Positions 1 to 9,230 are shown, numbered from the stretch's first letter. The stretch: 64,000 bases of DNA from Encephalitozoon hellem ATCC 50504 (GCF_000277815.2 NC_018472.1:62001-126000), one strand, 5' to 3'. Notes: generated by a model from the sequence alone, not told the origin. Translations and numbers: made by a program.

Positions 1-93
1 GCACAGAACGAGCCCGGGAGGATTGAGGACTTTTTTGAGATGCTCTGCGAGTATTGTGAATTGAAAGGAAATGTGTGGACCATTAAAGAATGA
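1..93 (+). CDS. 3' end of an unknown protein gene (truncated by window edge)
   Basis: An open frame enters from the left edge in frame 1 and stops at TGA 91-93. The 30 visible residues are acidic (GRIEDFFEMLCEYCELKG) and carry no motif I recognise. It is called coding because it is an uninterrupted frame in a genome with almost no spacer, and the next gene begins 70 bases later on the same strand. The rest of the protein lies outside the window, so no function is proposed. Confidence 0.5.
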   Translation, partial: AQNEPGRIEDFFEMLCEYCELKGNVWTIKE

Positions 94-163
94 TGTATCT
101 GACTCTGTGTGTTGGCTGGAAGGATGTTGAAGATAAAAATTTCATCCCTGCCTGAAGATTGAA

Positions 164-1468
164 ATGAAGTTTTCTTGGGCTAATAAACTGAATGAAAGGA
201 TCCAAAGGCTTTACGACACCATGCTTGTTCTGATGCCGCTTGAGAGGGTTGGAGATAATCCGTTTGACTATTTTGAGGACGAGGTTGGATGTATAATTGA
301 ATCTGTGGATGGAGTGCTCAAAAGTATTATGGACCGGAAGGCGGAGATGCAGAATGAGATCGATGGGGTGGTGGAGTCGATGGGCAGGGATTGCCTTAGC
401 ATTGGAGTGGAGGCTCCCCGTATACCCAAGCTCCTCAATATGTGTGTATTGAGGGAATATGTGAAGAACGAAGCCAGAAGGATAGCGTTGATGAAAAGGG
501 CAGTTGCAGGAAGGATGGCGGCCATTAGAGAAGAGATTGAAAAGATAAAGGAAGACATCTTTGATGTTGAGATGAGGGGGATTGACTGTGTGGGATTGAA
601 GGCTGTGAACGGAGAGGATGATGTTTCTTTAACGAGTTTAAAGGAGCTTGAAACGCATCGGGACTTTCTGAGGAGCGAGCAGGAAAGGATGGAGGGGAAT
701 AGAGATGGATTGTATGGGGAGCTTTGTGTGTTTTTATCGCAGCTATCGAGGAGCGATCCTGACGTGGAGATTGGGCAGAAGATTTTTATTCTTGAAAAAT
801 TGCATAAGAAATACAAGGAGGAGATTGAGAAGAGGGATTCGGAGTTCAGGAGGCTCGAGATAGAGATAAGAAGAAGGGAGGGATATCTCGGAATGCCCTG
901 CAGGGAGATTGAGATGGACCTTAGCGATGGAAACTTAGAGATGATGCGAAGCTACGAGAGCTATCTTCGAGGGGAACAGGAGAGATTACTGGATGAGATA
1001 TATGAAAAGAAGAGAAGCTTGCTCAAAGGCCTGGTGGATGTTTTTGGAGAAGACATGAAAGACTTCACGAAGACTGAGGAGGGGATTCAAGAAATGGCTG
1101 AGATGATTTCAAAGCTTGAATCCAAGAAAGACCTGTTTCTTTCGATAAGATCGCTGGCGGAGAAAAGAGAAGAGCTTATAAGTAAGATGAATGAGTTTGA
1201 AAAGATAGCGTCTGATCCAAAAAGACTGTTCAGGTCATCTCTGCAGCTCTTAAGTGAAGAGAAGTTCAGAAACAGCGCATATCCGAATCTAATAAGAATT
1301 GAGGAGGCGATATTTAAGCTCCTGGATGAGTATGAAGACAGATTTGGGAAGCTGATCAAAAACGGAATGGATTTCAGGAGGTCCCTGAGGGAAGAAATAG
1401 AGAGTAGGGTTGTGAACAAAACAGTGTTTATAGGCCGGTTTGATTCGCCTTCAAGGAAGAGGAGGTGA
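164..1468 (+). CDS. Ase1/PRC1/MAP65-type microtubule-bundling protein
   Basis: The 434-residue product is almost wholly alpha-helical coiled coil. The C-terminal part (about 325-405) carries the signature of the Ase1/PRC1/MAP65 family: a segment like RSLAEKREELISKMNEFEKI followed at once by ASDPKRL, then LLSEEK and a helix ending in a Leu/Glu-rich stretch. The family crosslinks antiparallel microtubules in the spindle midzone. That would suit the closed intranuclear spindle of microsporidia; this role is inference from the family. The protein is shorter than yeast or animal members (about 600-900 residues) because the N-terminal dimerisation rod and the basic tail are reduced. The only cluster of basic residues is at the extreme C-terminus (SRKRR). 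The ATG start is 70 bases after the previous stop. Confidence 0.75.
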   Translation: MKFSWANKLNERIQRLYDTMLVLMPLERVGDNPFDYFEDEVGCIIESVDGVLKSIMDRKAEMQNEIDGVVESMGRDCLSIGVEAPRIPKLLNMCVLREYVKNEARRIALMKRAVAGRMAAIREEIEKIKEDIFDVEMRGIDCVGLKAVNGEDDVSLTSLKELETHRDFLRSEQERMEGNRDGLYGELCVFLSQLSRSDPDVEIGQKIFILEKLHKKYKEEIEKRDSEFRRLEIEIRRREGYLGMPCREIEMDLSDGNLEMMRSYESYLRGEQERLLDEIYEKKRSLLKGLVDVFGEDMKDFTKTEEGIQEMAEMISKLESKKDLFLSIRSLAEKREELISKMNEFEKIASDPKRLFRSSLQLLSEEKFRNSAYPNLIRIEEAIFKLLDEYEDRFGKLIKNGMDFRRSLREEIESRVVNKTVFIGRFDSPSRKRR

Positions 1469-1513
1469 CATTATCTGGAGCCTTTTTGATCGCTCTACGC
1501 ATATGCCAGACTT

Positions 1514-2227
1514 TCAAGAATAAGACCATATTGATGAGTATAGGTGAAGAACATATGACTCTACTTTGAGGCGGGTGCAAAAGATGGACAGGAGTACATA
1601 AGTGGATATGCTAGCAATGGGATTTCTTAGGGTATCCCACTGTGCATATATTGGAACCGTAATCTTGAGATCGAGTATGCTTGGCTTGTGAGGAATTTCC
1701 TCTAAGAGGGATACAATGTCATTATACTTTCCTGTCTTGTAGAGTATCATGAAGCCAGGAATCGGATCTTCCCCTAGAATGCATCTCCCTACCTCTTTTG
1801 AGATTGAGTCCATAAAGTTTTCTATGGACAGAGAGGCATTGTCTGGGTTCCATTCCTTTACTTCAAAAAGGCCATCCGGATTTTCAAACAGAAGACGCCT
1901 TGAGGAATGAAGAATTTTCTTCATGACTTCTAGAGTCTTTTTTTCTATCCCAGGAACTTCCCCTTCTTCTTTTTGAGGTTGTACGATGTGATGCTCCTTA
2001 GATTCAAAATTTCTTATGGTTGCACTCAGGTATTTTTCATCGTCCAAAAGGATTTTGAAGATTTCGTTGACTGCAGAAAAGTAAACTTCTCCAGTTACGG
2101 GCTTGTCTCCGCCAGAGACTACGTTTCCAAGCTTGCTCTCCTGAAAGATAATGTCAGCCATCTGTCTATTCATTTTTCCTATCTCATACATCTCGGATCT
2201 TACTTCTGGAAAATAAACAGTATCCAT
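1514..2227 (-). CDS. Conserved-type hypothetical protein, 237 aa
   Basis: A complete ATG-to-stop frame on the minus strand, convergent with the MAP65-like gene 45 bases away. The N-terminal half is hydrophilic with Glu/Lys-rich helices. The C-terminal third is more hydrophobic (a stretch near residues 200-225 containing ISTYVLLSIFC), but I do not call it a certain membrane span. No catalytic or binding motif is recognised. There is no competing gene on the other strand and the frame fills the gap well. It is probably a microsporidia-specific gene. Confidence 0.6.
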   Translation of the reverse strand: MDTVYFPEVRSEMYEIGKMNRQMADIIFQESKLGNVVSGGDKPVTGEVYFSAVNEIFKILLDDEKYLSATIRNFESKEHHIVQPQKEEGEVPGIEKKTLEVMKKILHSSRRLLFENPDGLFEVKEWNPDNASLSIENFMDSISKEVGRCILGEDPIPGFMILYKTGKYNDIVSLLEEIPHKPSILDLKITVPIYAQWDTLRNPIASISTYVLLSIFCTRLKVESYVLHLYSSIWSYS

Positions 2228-2539
2228 ATTGCATAGGCAGATATAGGAGAACGGGTTTTTAGCTAACCTATTGCGTTGCTTTCCATTTATCTCTGATAGG
2301 TGGAGTGAAAGATATTGGGATTCCTCATAAAAATTGAGAATAGCAAATAAGCTGAAAGGGAAAGCAGAAAAAAATCCATTATAAATGTTAAGTTCTCTGG
2401 CTGCTTGAATAAGGCCTAATGCTTCTAAGGTTTATCCATATTTCTTCTTCTGCATTTCCAAAAGTTTGTGATCGAAGATTTGATGTGCAAGGTGCTTGGT
2501 ATAAATAACTTGTTGATGCCCAAGTTTCCTTAAACATAC
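2228..2539. other. Longest intergenic stretch in the window (312 bases)
   Basis: This is the divergent spacer between the 237-residue unknown (minus) and the PP5-like gene (plus), and it must hold both promoters. The sequence is AT-rich with no ORF of note. I find no tRNA fold, and none of the U6 snRNA or SRP RNA motifs I know. The one clear element is the TATA-like box at 2500-2508. It is two to four times longer than most spacers here, so an unrecognised small RNA cannot be excluded. Confidence 0.4.
2500..2508 (+). promoter_or_regulatory. TATA-like box upstream of the PP5-like gene
   Basis: TATAAATAA lies 32 bases before the ATG at 2540. That spacing is short for a TATA box, as expected in this genome where 5' untranslated regions are very short. 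It is assigned to the plus-strand phosphatase gene by position only. Confidence 0.45.
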
Positions 2540-3916
2540 ATGTCACTATTTGAATTGAATGTGAATGATAAAGACATACCCTTTATGGATAAGGGCAAGC
2601 TTCTCAAGCCACTTGTAGCTGTGTTGTTTGTGATAGGTATAGCCAATGCCATACTCTTGATGGTCCAGAAGAGTTCGGTGAAGACTCTGAACAAGGATAG
2701 ATCTTCGCCGGCATACAACAACTGCGCAATCTATTACAAAAGAAAGAACTTCCCGAGGTCATTAGCCTTCGGACTTGAATCATTGAGGTACTGCAAAAGT
2801 GATAATGCCCTGGAAAAAATATGTGCTGCGTACCTTAGAATGGGAATGCTAAAGGAGTATATGGAAGTGTACGAGAAGATAGAAGATAAAAGCCGTTGCC
2901 AGGAGATCAAAGCTTTGCTGCATAGAATGAAACTGAGCACCCAGACAGTCGGGAAGTATCTGGAAAAGCGCATTACAATGAAGAGGCTGCATGACTTATC
3001 CAAAGAAATATCTGAGGGAAAGGTAATACCTGAAGATGTATTGAAGGGCATTCTTGATCAAGGGGAAAATCTTTTGTTAGGATGTGAAAATGTCGTATAT
3101 GTTGAAAGCAAGGGGGAGGTCATAGTTTTTGGTGATACACATGGGCAATACTTTGATATTGCTGGGGTTTTGAATGAGATATTTGATAAAGAAAGAACAT
3201 TTATATTCAATGGGGACTATGTGGACAGAGGAACACACTCTGTAGAGAATTTTGCGCTCCTACTCTCTCTCAAGATTCTGTTTCCAGAGAGGGTTCATCT
3301 CACAAGAGGAAACCACGAGCTTATGAATATAAACGAACGTTATGGGTTTTTCCATGAGGTAAGAAGGAAGTATCCACATAGCAGTGATTCTGTGTATAGG
3401 AAGTTCCAGGCGGTGTTTAGGGCATTGCCTATTTCAATAATCGTCAACGAGAAGGTCTTTGTGACGCATGGCGGGCTACCGGAGACTCCAGTAAATATAG
3501 ATGAACTGCAAAAGTTATATAGGATGACCGACGAACATAAAAACGAGTTACTTAGCGGGCTTTTGTGGTCTGATCCCGAAGAGATGACGGGTGTAAAGAA
3601 AAGTAAGAGGGGGGCTGGGGTGATTTTTGGAAAGGATGTAACAAGCCGGTTTCTAGAGGAAAATGGACTAGATCTTCTGGTAAGAAGCCACGAAGCCGCC
3701 AAGGATGGGTACAAAGTGAACCACGAAGGAAGGACTGTGACTGTGTTTTCTGCACCTGATTATGAAGGCACCAAGAGCTTTGGATCGTATCTGGTTCTGT
3801 ACCCCTCGAAGGATGGTGGAGAAGACGTTATCAATGTGTCCCATCTTACAAAATATAAAGTAGAAAGATTTGGAAAGTCTGGGAACTCCGTAGTGCTAAA
3901 ACTTTCATGTGATTAA
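2540..3916 (+). CDS. PP5-like serine/threonine protein phosphatase with N-terminal membrane anchor
   Basis: The 458-residue product has a hydrophobic segment at about 23-42, a short helical region at about 58-150 that resembles degenerate TPR repeats, and a PPP-family catalytic domain from about 185. All metal-binding motifs are present: GDTHG (198-202), GDYVDRG (225-231), RGNHE (256-260), HGG (310-312) and RSHE (382-385), followed by SAPDY (404-408). The stretch FGKDVTSRFLEENGLD and the order helical repeats then phosphatase both point to PP5/PPT1 rather than PP1 or PP2A. PP5 is normally soluble with three TPRs at the N-terminus, so the single membrane span ahead of weak TPRs is unusual. It suggests an enzyme fixed to the ER or another membrane with the catalytic domain on one face. 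The C-terminal autoinhibitory helix is not evident. Confidence 0.85.
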   Translation: MSLFELNVNDKDIPFMDKGKLLKPLVAVLFVIGIANAILLMVQKSSVKTLNKDRSSPAYNNCAIYYKRKNFPRSLAFGLESLRYCKSDNALEKICAAYLRMGMLKEYMEVYEKIEDKSRCQEIKALLHRMKLSTQTVGKYLEKRITMKRLHDLSKEISEGKVIPEDVLKGILDQGENLLLGCENVVYVESKGEVIVFGDTHGQYFDIAGVLNEIFDKERTFIFNGDYVDRGTHSVENFALLLSLKILFPERVHLTRGNHELMNINERYGFFHEVRRKYPHSSDSVYRKFQAVFRALPISIIVNEKVFVTHGGLPETPVNIDELQKLYRMTDEHKNELLSGLLWSDPEEMTGVKKSKRGAGVIFGKDVTSRFLEENGLDLLVRSHEAAKDGYKVNHEGRTVTVFSAPDYEGTKSFGSYLVLYPSKDGGEDVINVSHLTKYKVERFGKSGNSVVLKLSCD

Positions 3917-4052
3917 AATATTTTGTTCCGGAACATACTTCACACACAAGTGGATAAATACAACCAGTAGCCTGGACGGTATAAGAGCCCCGACTCCTCG
4001 ATGATCCGAAACATGTTTTGTGTTAGAAAATGTATTTAATTTGGAGAAACAG

Positions 4053-4706
4053 ATGATTGGGAGGATGAGGAATGAGTACGACCTATTAGACGAGAGGATC
4101 GGCAGATTTTGGCATCAAGCCTTCAAAGCTGCAGTGGAGGAGAGGATATTTTTGAAGGACCTCAATCTTCCTCTTGCACGTATAAAGCGGCTGATGAAAA
4201 TCGAAGAGGGCGTCAGGATGGTTGCTTCTGAGGTTCCTGTCTTGTTTTCGATGATAACAGAAAAGTTTATTGAAGAGCTCACTCTTCGTGCATGGATAAA
4301 TACAGAGGAAAACAAGAGAAGAATATTGCAGAAGTCAGATCTGACTGCAGCGGTGAAGACATCAGAGATGTTTGACTTTCTGGTTTACATTGTGCCAAGA
4401 AACGATCTCTTACATCCATTCAATCATCTGGTACCCAATAAGATACACCATGGAGGAGAGGAGTTTGCGCCCAGGATAGAAGACGGATATGCAAAGCACC
4501 ATCTTAGCGAAAGGCAAATGATGGAAAACATGGTTGAGAAAATGGGAACGTCGCATTGCCAGGGCTTTTACTCCCAGGACCATCGAGTTGGGGGCGAAGT
4601 TCCTGAAGCCATCAGCAATCCTCATGTAGATGATTATAGAAGGGGATTTGACATTTCCTTCAATAGAGATATGCCCACGGACATGGCGCCTGGGTCCTTC
4701 AGATGA
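4053..4706 (+). CDS. HAP5: CCAAT-binding factor subunit HAP5 / NF-YC
   Basis: Residues 17-115 form a histone fold of NF-YC type. FW at 19-20 opens the domain, LPLARIKRLMK (39-49) is the hallmark first helix, then comes ELTLRAW (75-81), TEENKRR, and a closing FDFLVYIVP. NF-YC pairs with NF-YB, and the dimer recruits NF-YA to CCAAT boxes. Alternatively, a related DPB3/POLE4-type role is possible, but the ELTLRAW and ENKRR segments favour NF-YC. The frame is open upstream only to a GTG at 4020, so the ATG at 4053 is taken, giving 217 residues. The C-terminal half (about 120-217) is low in recognisable structure and rich in His, Met and Asp. Confidence 0.85.
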   Translation: MIGRMRNEYDLLDERIGRFWHQAFKAAVEERIFLKDLNLPLARIKRLMKIEEGVRMVASEVPVLFSMITEKFIEELTLRAWINTEENKRRILQKSDLTAAVKTSEMFDFLVYIVPRNDLLHPFNHLVPNKIHHGGEEFAPRIEDGYAKHHLSERQMMENMVEKMGTSHCQGFYSQDHRVGGEVPEAISNPHVDDYRRGFDISFNRDMPTDMAPGSFR

Positions 4707-4781
4707 CCTTTCGCTAGAAAGTTTGTAGTAAACTGTTACAGTTATTCTTGAAGGAAAGTAGAGCTCTACCACTATAAACCT

Positions 4782-5972
4782 TTAATTTCTTTCGGGGCCA
4801 TGCGTGCATTTATCAATAGCCTTGATTATCTCGGGAACAAGGATCTTTCTTGTAAGACTCTTACTTGCAGAGTAGTACTCCAATCCCTTATAGTCGATAT
4901 TCTTCATTTCCTTCTCAGCAACTATCTGCTTCAAAAAGGGAAAGTTCGCAAAGATTATGTTCCTGGTGCCCTTGGCTTTAGTTGCTACAAAGAAGAAATC
5001 CAGCCCCATGGCCTTTCTGAAGTTCTCTATCTCCATCATCAAGGCAATGCCTGTTTTCTCCTCAGGAAGCCCACTGATGCTCTTCCCCTCTCTGTCTACC
5101 CAGGCCTCAAATGGATACTTCACAGTGGATCCTCCGAAAGTGAAGCTCTTGTAATGGAAGGTTTTGAAGTCTTTCTGGAGTATGAGGTCTGTCTCCTGCT
5201 CGTGGTCGTTCTTCCTGGCCTTCTTCAGGGCCCTTATCACCTCTTTAAGCTCCTTCTTCTTTATGTTTGCCATCTCCTTCAGCCTTCTGTATTCAACTAT
5301 ATCAAACACACTCGTGCGTTTTTTTAGGAACCCAGTATCTATGAGAATTGGAATAAGCAGGAGCCTGGCAAAGGCTGAGCAGAGGGCCTCTTTCACTTTG
5401 TCCCCCTGGAGACTTGGAGATGATGTGTGATGATGGTTTTTCCTTGACAGATCCTCTCCAAGGTATTTTGAAACCAATGTGGTTGCAGACCCTACATCAA
5501 GATCGACGTATATTCTTTTTGCAGGAAAGATGTTTTTCTCAACCATATGATGGTCTATTATCAACTCGACCTTGCAGTCTTCAAGCTCTTCAACAGGCTG
5601 GTTGTGATCCGTAAGGAGGAGCTTTATTTTCTTTCCACACACGGGATATTCCTTTCCACCAGAATCAAAGTATGCTCCTATCTTTCTTGCCTTCGAGGAA
5701 AAGTGCAGTGTTGGCTTGGATAGGAATATTAGGTCGTTTACATCTATTCCAAACTCTCTGCATACCCACGTAATCTCTCCCTTCGATAGAAAAACCTCCT
5801 TCCTCATGTTAACAACATGGATGGCATCCTCTGCATATGCAACCACCAGAGAGCTTATGAAAGAGTCGAGGTCGCATGCCTCGTTACCCATTGCAATCAA
5901 AACCTCTTTGTGGCGAATTTTCTCCTTGTTCGCCTCAAAGAATAGCTTCAGCTTTTCCTTCAGTAGGTCCAT
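4782..5972 (-). CDS. PPX1: Exopolyphosphatase / Prune-type DHH phosphoesterase
   Basis: The 396-residue enzyme shows the DHH-superfamily motifs in order: GNEACDLDS (29-37), TDHNQP (121-126), the signature DHH (140-142) and GSATTL (161-166). A DHHA2-type C-terminal domain follows. This pattern matches yeast PPX1 and Prune, which release phosphate from polyphosphate or hydrolyse related short substrates with a divalent metal. The length equals that of yeast PPX1. A cytosolic location is likely, as no signal or membrane span is seen. The gene runs convergent to HAP5 with 75 bases between stops. Substrate choice (polyphosphate versus nucleotide) cannot be settled from sequence. Confidence 0.85.
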   Translation of the reverse strand: MDLLKEKLKLFFEANKEKIRHKEVLIAMGNEACDLDSFISSLVVAYAEDAIHVVNMRKEVFLSKGEITWVCREFGIDVNDLIFLSKPTLHFSSKARKIGAYFDSGGKEYPVCGKKIKLLLTDHNQPVEELEDCKVELIIDHHMVEKNIFPAKRIYVDLDVGSATTLVSKYLGEDLSRKNHHHTSSPSLQGDKVKEALCSAFARLLLIPILIDTGFLKKRTSVFDIVEYRRLKEMANIKKKELKEVIRALKKARKNDHEQETDLILQKDFKTFHYKSFTFGGSTVKYPFEAWVDREGKSISGLPEEKTGIALMMEIENFRKAMGLDFFFVATKAKGTRNIIFANFPFLKQIVAEKEMKNIDYKGLEYYSASKSLTRKILVPEIIKAIDKCTHGPERN

Positions 5973-6152
5973 TTGTTACCCTCGCTTTAGGATCTTAAAA
6001 ATAAAACCTGAAACAAGCAGCCTCCTTCGAAGACCTTAGATACAATGATGAGCATATAGTATCCTTACTCCTTAATTCCCAAATTCTCCTTTACAGACTG
6101 AGAGACTCCTTTATCTCCTTATAACAATAAAGCACCAGGAGGCTGAAGACAC

Positions 6153-6419
6153 ATGTCAGCTCTAGTTGATGAAGAAAAGAGAAGAATGCTGATAGCACAG
6201 ATAGAGAGAACGGCAGAGGAGATCAGAAAAGGGCAAAAGAACGTATTTTGCATAGGCCGTGACCATACCCACCTTTTTGGTTTGAGGACCCCTGGCGTGT
6301 ACCCGAAGTTTTCAAGCGGCTCAAGGATGGGGCTCGTATCCATCTGGTTCCTGGTTGTAATTTTCCTGGTGTCCTCCACACTCCTTCTGATCTTCATGAA
6401 GGAATGCGGTGTTGTTTAA
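6153..6419 (+). CDS. Small tail-anchored membrane protein, possible SEC61 beta
   Basis: This is an 88-residue protein with a charged N-terminal helix and one hydrophobic span at about 61-82, close to the C-terminus. Size, topology and the pattern just before the span (a Phe, a Gly-containing linker, then SIWFLVV and a run of Val/Ile/Leu ending in Lys) resemble SEC61 beta/SBH1, the small tail-anchored subunit of the ER translocon. The match is only pattern-level. SEC61 gamma is clearly present elsewhere in the window (60005). The MRT4 start lies 37 bases after the stop. An unrelated tail-anchored protein is the alternative. Confidence 0.5.
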   Translation: MSALVDEEKRRMLIAQIERTAEEIRKGQKNVFCIGRDHTHLFGLRTPGVYPKFSSGSRMGLVSIWFLVVIFLVSSTLLLIFMKECGVV

Positions 6420-6456
6420 TGAAGATGGTTATGAAAAATTTACCATCCCCAAGCAC

Positions 6457-7017
6457 ATGGGTACGGTTACAAAGAAAAGCAAGGAAAAGAGACATGCAGA
6501 GATGGAAAAGGTCAAGAAGTATGCAGATAAATACCCTCTCGTTGCAGTGGTTGAAAACCCAAGCATACCCAATGTTATACTTAAGAAGATTAGAGAGGAC
6601 TTTGAGGGGATATCCAAGATCCTGTTTGTAAGAAAAAAGATGGCAAGTGCTCTGTACAACATGCCTTCGATGCCGAAGGACTCCTTTTTCCTGATGTTTG
6701 GAAACGAAGAGGCCATTGAAAAAGCAAAGTCTTATGAGTATGAGGACTTTCTTGAGGAGAACGACGTTTGTCCTTCACGTGCCGTTATAGAAAAGCAAGT
6801 GGTAAAGAGCAAGGAGATGATTGAGATCCTGCCTGTATCCATGAAGGACGAGAAGATGCAGCTAACAGAGGACTATGTCGTTTGCGAAGCAGGCGAAACT
6901 GTTGATGAGAAGAAGGCAAGGATCTTGAGGTTCTTTGGAAAGAGGCTGAAAAAGAAAAACTTGATTGTGTTTGATGTTGCACCGACTTCAACTCTCCTGA
7001 AGACTGAGAAAGATTAA
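6457..7017 (+). CDS. MRT4: Ribosome assembly factor MRT4 (uL10-like)
   Basis: This 186-residue protein resembles the ribosomal stalk protein uL10/P0 without its acidic tail, which is the form of MRT4. The N-terminus is basic (TVTKKSKEKRHAEMEK), followed by an L10-type domain with VRKKMASALYN and, near the end, the block ILPVSM...LTEDYVVCEAGETVD. MRT4 occupies the P0 site on nuclear pre-60S particles until it is replaced. An ATG also lies at 6409, overlapping the previous gene. The ATG at 6457 is preferred because it matches the family N-terminus and because AAATTT and CCC signals sit directly ahead of it. The stop is 5 bases from that of the convergent exportin gene. Confidence 0.8.
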   Translation: MGTVTKKSKEKRHAEMEKVKKYADKYPLVAVVENPSIPNVILKKIREDFEGISKILFVRKKMASALYNMPSMPKDSFFLMFGNEEAIEKAKSYEYEDFLEENDVCPSRAVIEKQVVKSKEMIEILPVSMKDEKMQLTEDYVVCEAGETVDEKKARILRFFGKRLKKKNLIVFDVAPTSTLLKTEKD

Positions 7018-7022
7018 AAGGT

Positions 7023-9230
7023 TTATTGCACTCCATCTTCGAAAAAGGATCTTTCTATCTCAAACTCGACTTCCTTTCTTGAAGGGATCTTCTCAAGGAA
7101 GTTTTGTCCTTTAACCTTGAAGTCATTTGCATAGAGAGAATTAAGCGGCTTTCCTTTATAAGACTGTAAAAAGGCCCTGACAAGGCTTTGAGCTCTTCTT
7201 GTCTGAGATTTCAGTACATCCTCTCTTAGGTTTATGCATGACGACTGATCTATTCCTAATGTCTCACTGAAGGCCTTTGGCCCGTTCTCTTGCTTTATGC
7301 ATATAGTGAGAGACGATATGATCGAGGAATGTGCATTCTCAAGCGCCCCTGAATTGTATGATACCATGAAGAGATAGACGGCCCTGTGTGTGTCAAAGGG
7401 CCCGGAATGGGTATTGAACGTCTCAGACACCTTTTTAACAACTGTTGGCTCATCTATTTGAAGGATCTCAATCAGTTCGTTGACGTACGGACAGAACTTC
7501 TGCTCTCCAGAAAGGCCCGATGCATTTGCAATAACATGTACCAACGATTTCACACATGCAACAAGATCTCCTGGATCCTCTGAGACCCTCCATTCGTTGA
7601 CAAGCCTGGTGATTTCTTTCTGAATAAAAGGGCTCTGATTCTCCAGATAACACAGAAGGTCTCTGTTGAAGCAAGAAACGTCTGCAGCTGGGTAGGAATC
7701 TATATCAGAATAAATCTTTCGGAGTATTTCTTCTGGAATATCTCCCAGCATTCTGAGAATGGCAAAGCATCTATCAAAGGGAGCTCTCTCCAAAAAGGTT
7801 CTGTAATAAGTGCCTGAAAACCGACGGAACTTCTCGGGCTGCTTCTTTAAATAGAAGAAAAACCTTATGATTTCGTCATGTGTCCATTTCTCCGTGAACT
7901 CTTCCCCCCGTCCGAGTCTTGTGAAGCATTCGACAATGACCTCATTTGCATACGTCTTGTCAGAAACATTGCATCTGCTTAGTATGTGTTCAAGTTGGGG
8001 GGCTGATAGAGGAAACATCTCAAGGATCCTAATAACTAGCCTACAGGACTCTTTTTCATTGAGGTCGAAGTATTGGATGTGATCCACGGCAGAGGGATCC
8101 TTCTTATAAATTGCTAACGAACAGCGCAGAATAGGGTCTCTGAACGTTAAGTCGCTTGGAATTCCTGATGAAGAAGACCCAAAAAGCTTCTTCAGGAAGT
8201 AGAGGGCAAGCTTTCTTCCAATGCAATCTCCATTGACACTGATGAAGTTAATGACAGTACCTGGATAGTTTCTGCAGATGACATTGAACAATCCAAACAC
8301 CTCCCCCTCTATCTCTGTCCTTTGTCTTTCATCAATACTAAGGTAGATCGAAACCACCTCCGTCTGCACCTCTCCAACTATCTCCTCCATTCCTCCCCGG
8401 CTGAAGAGCTTTGTCCAAAACTCAATGGATGCAGAAAAGGTAATCAAGTCCTTCCGAAGCCCCTTGAAGACATACTCATACATTTTCTTAACATTCCTCA
8501 CCTGTGGAGTCTTATCCTTCAAATTGTTAAAGCACATAATCATCCCATACGAGATGTCCATCCGGGATGCAAGATCAATAACACTCTCTATGTCGAGCAT
8601 GTCCATTCCGTCATTTAGAAACTCAATGGTTTTGTCGGGAAACTCACTGCCTCTTCTTAGCACTATACTGCAATCAAAGGTTCGTGGCATCATCTTGAGA
8701 GATTCTGTCAGTATTGGGATAATATACTCCGCCATAGAGTCATCAAACAAAGGCATGTATGCATGGGACATGACGGCGCACCCTCTCTTTAGCTCATCCT
8801 TTCTCTCCTCATTGATTTCCTGACTGTAGTTGCACAGATAGAGAAAGTTCTCAAGGATCTTGTATCCCACTTCTTTTCTGTGCGAGAGAAGGTCGATGAT
8901 AATGGAAAAAAACTGAGGAAAGCTGGAGGGCCACTCATAGATCCCAAGTAAAGCAAACACCTGCGCTGCCTTGTCGGTGTTGGTGGCCTGGACCACACCC
9001 GACATAAAGCTCATCTCCTCCTCAGGAGTAATCCCTGCCATCTTCTTGCCTCTGATTCTCTCCTCGACAATCTTCAAAGCATAGAACTTGATCTCCGGAA
9101 TCGCAGAATTCATGAGATCCTTTGCAGGCGTAAGATCCGGAGAGCCTATACACATCTGAACTTCCTTCTCTATCTCAGACATTGCAGACGGATCATCTCT
9201 CAGCCTAACAAACAGGTCTTCTAGCCTCAT
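7023..9230 (-). CDS. Karyopherin-beta / exportin, probably exportin-T (LOS1) type
   Basis: A 735-residue all-helical HEAT-like protein. The N-terminal 120 residues have the exportin layout: a helix with EIKFYALKIVEERIR, then the segment DKAAQVFALLGIYEWPSSFP followed by FF and a run of Ile/Leu. KAAQVFALL is a feature I associate with exportin-T, the tRNA export receptor, whereas CRM1 and XPO5 have different residues there. The rest is too diverged to assign. It is shorter than usual exportins (about 1000 residues). The frame reaches upstream to a GTG at 9284, but the first ATG is at 9230 and gives a family-like N-terminus (MRLEDLFVRL). The karyopherin family is likely; the tRNA cargo is inference. 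Confidence 0.65.
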   Translation of the reverse strand: MRLEDLFVRLRDDPSAMSEIEKEVQMCIGSPDLTPAKDLMNSAIPEIKFYALKIVEERIRGKKMAGITPEEEMSFMSGVVQATNTDKAAQVFALLGIYEWPSSFPQFFSIIIDLLSHRKEVGYKILENFLYLCNYSQEINEERKDELKRGCAVMSHAYMPLFDDSMAEYIIPILTESLKMMPRTFDCSIVLRRGSEFPDKTIEFLNDGMDMLDIESVIDLASRMDISYGMIMCFNNLKDKTPQVRNVKKMYEYVFKGLRKDLITFSASIEFWTKLFSRGGMEEIVGEVQTEVVSIYLSIDERQRTEIEGEVFGLFNVICRNYPGTVINFISVNGDCIGRKLALYFLKKLFGSSSSGIPSDLTFRDPILRCSLAIYKKDPSAVDHIQYFDLNEKESCRLVIRILEMFPLSAPQLEHILSRCNVSDKTYANEVIVECFTRLGRGEEFTEKWTHDEIIRFFFYLKKQPEKFRRFSGTYYRTFLERAPFDRCFAILRMLGDIPEEILRKIYSDIDSYPAADVSCFNRDLLCYLENQSPFIQKEITRLVNEWRVSEDPGDLVACVKSLVHVIANASGLSGEQKFCPYVNELIEILQIDEPTVVKKVSETFNTHSGPFDTHRAVYLFMVSYNSGALENAHSSIISSLTICIKQENGPKAFSETLGIDQSSCINLREDVLKSQTRRAQSLVRAFLQSYKGKPLNSLYANDFKVKGQNFLEKIPSRKEVEFEIERSFFEDGVQ

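Noticed and set aside
4800..5327. 175-residue plus-strand frame
   Set aside because: Antisense to the exopolyphosphatase gene with its DHH motifs.
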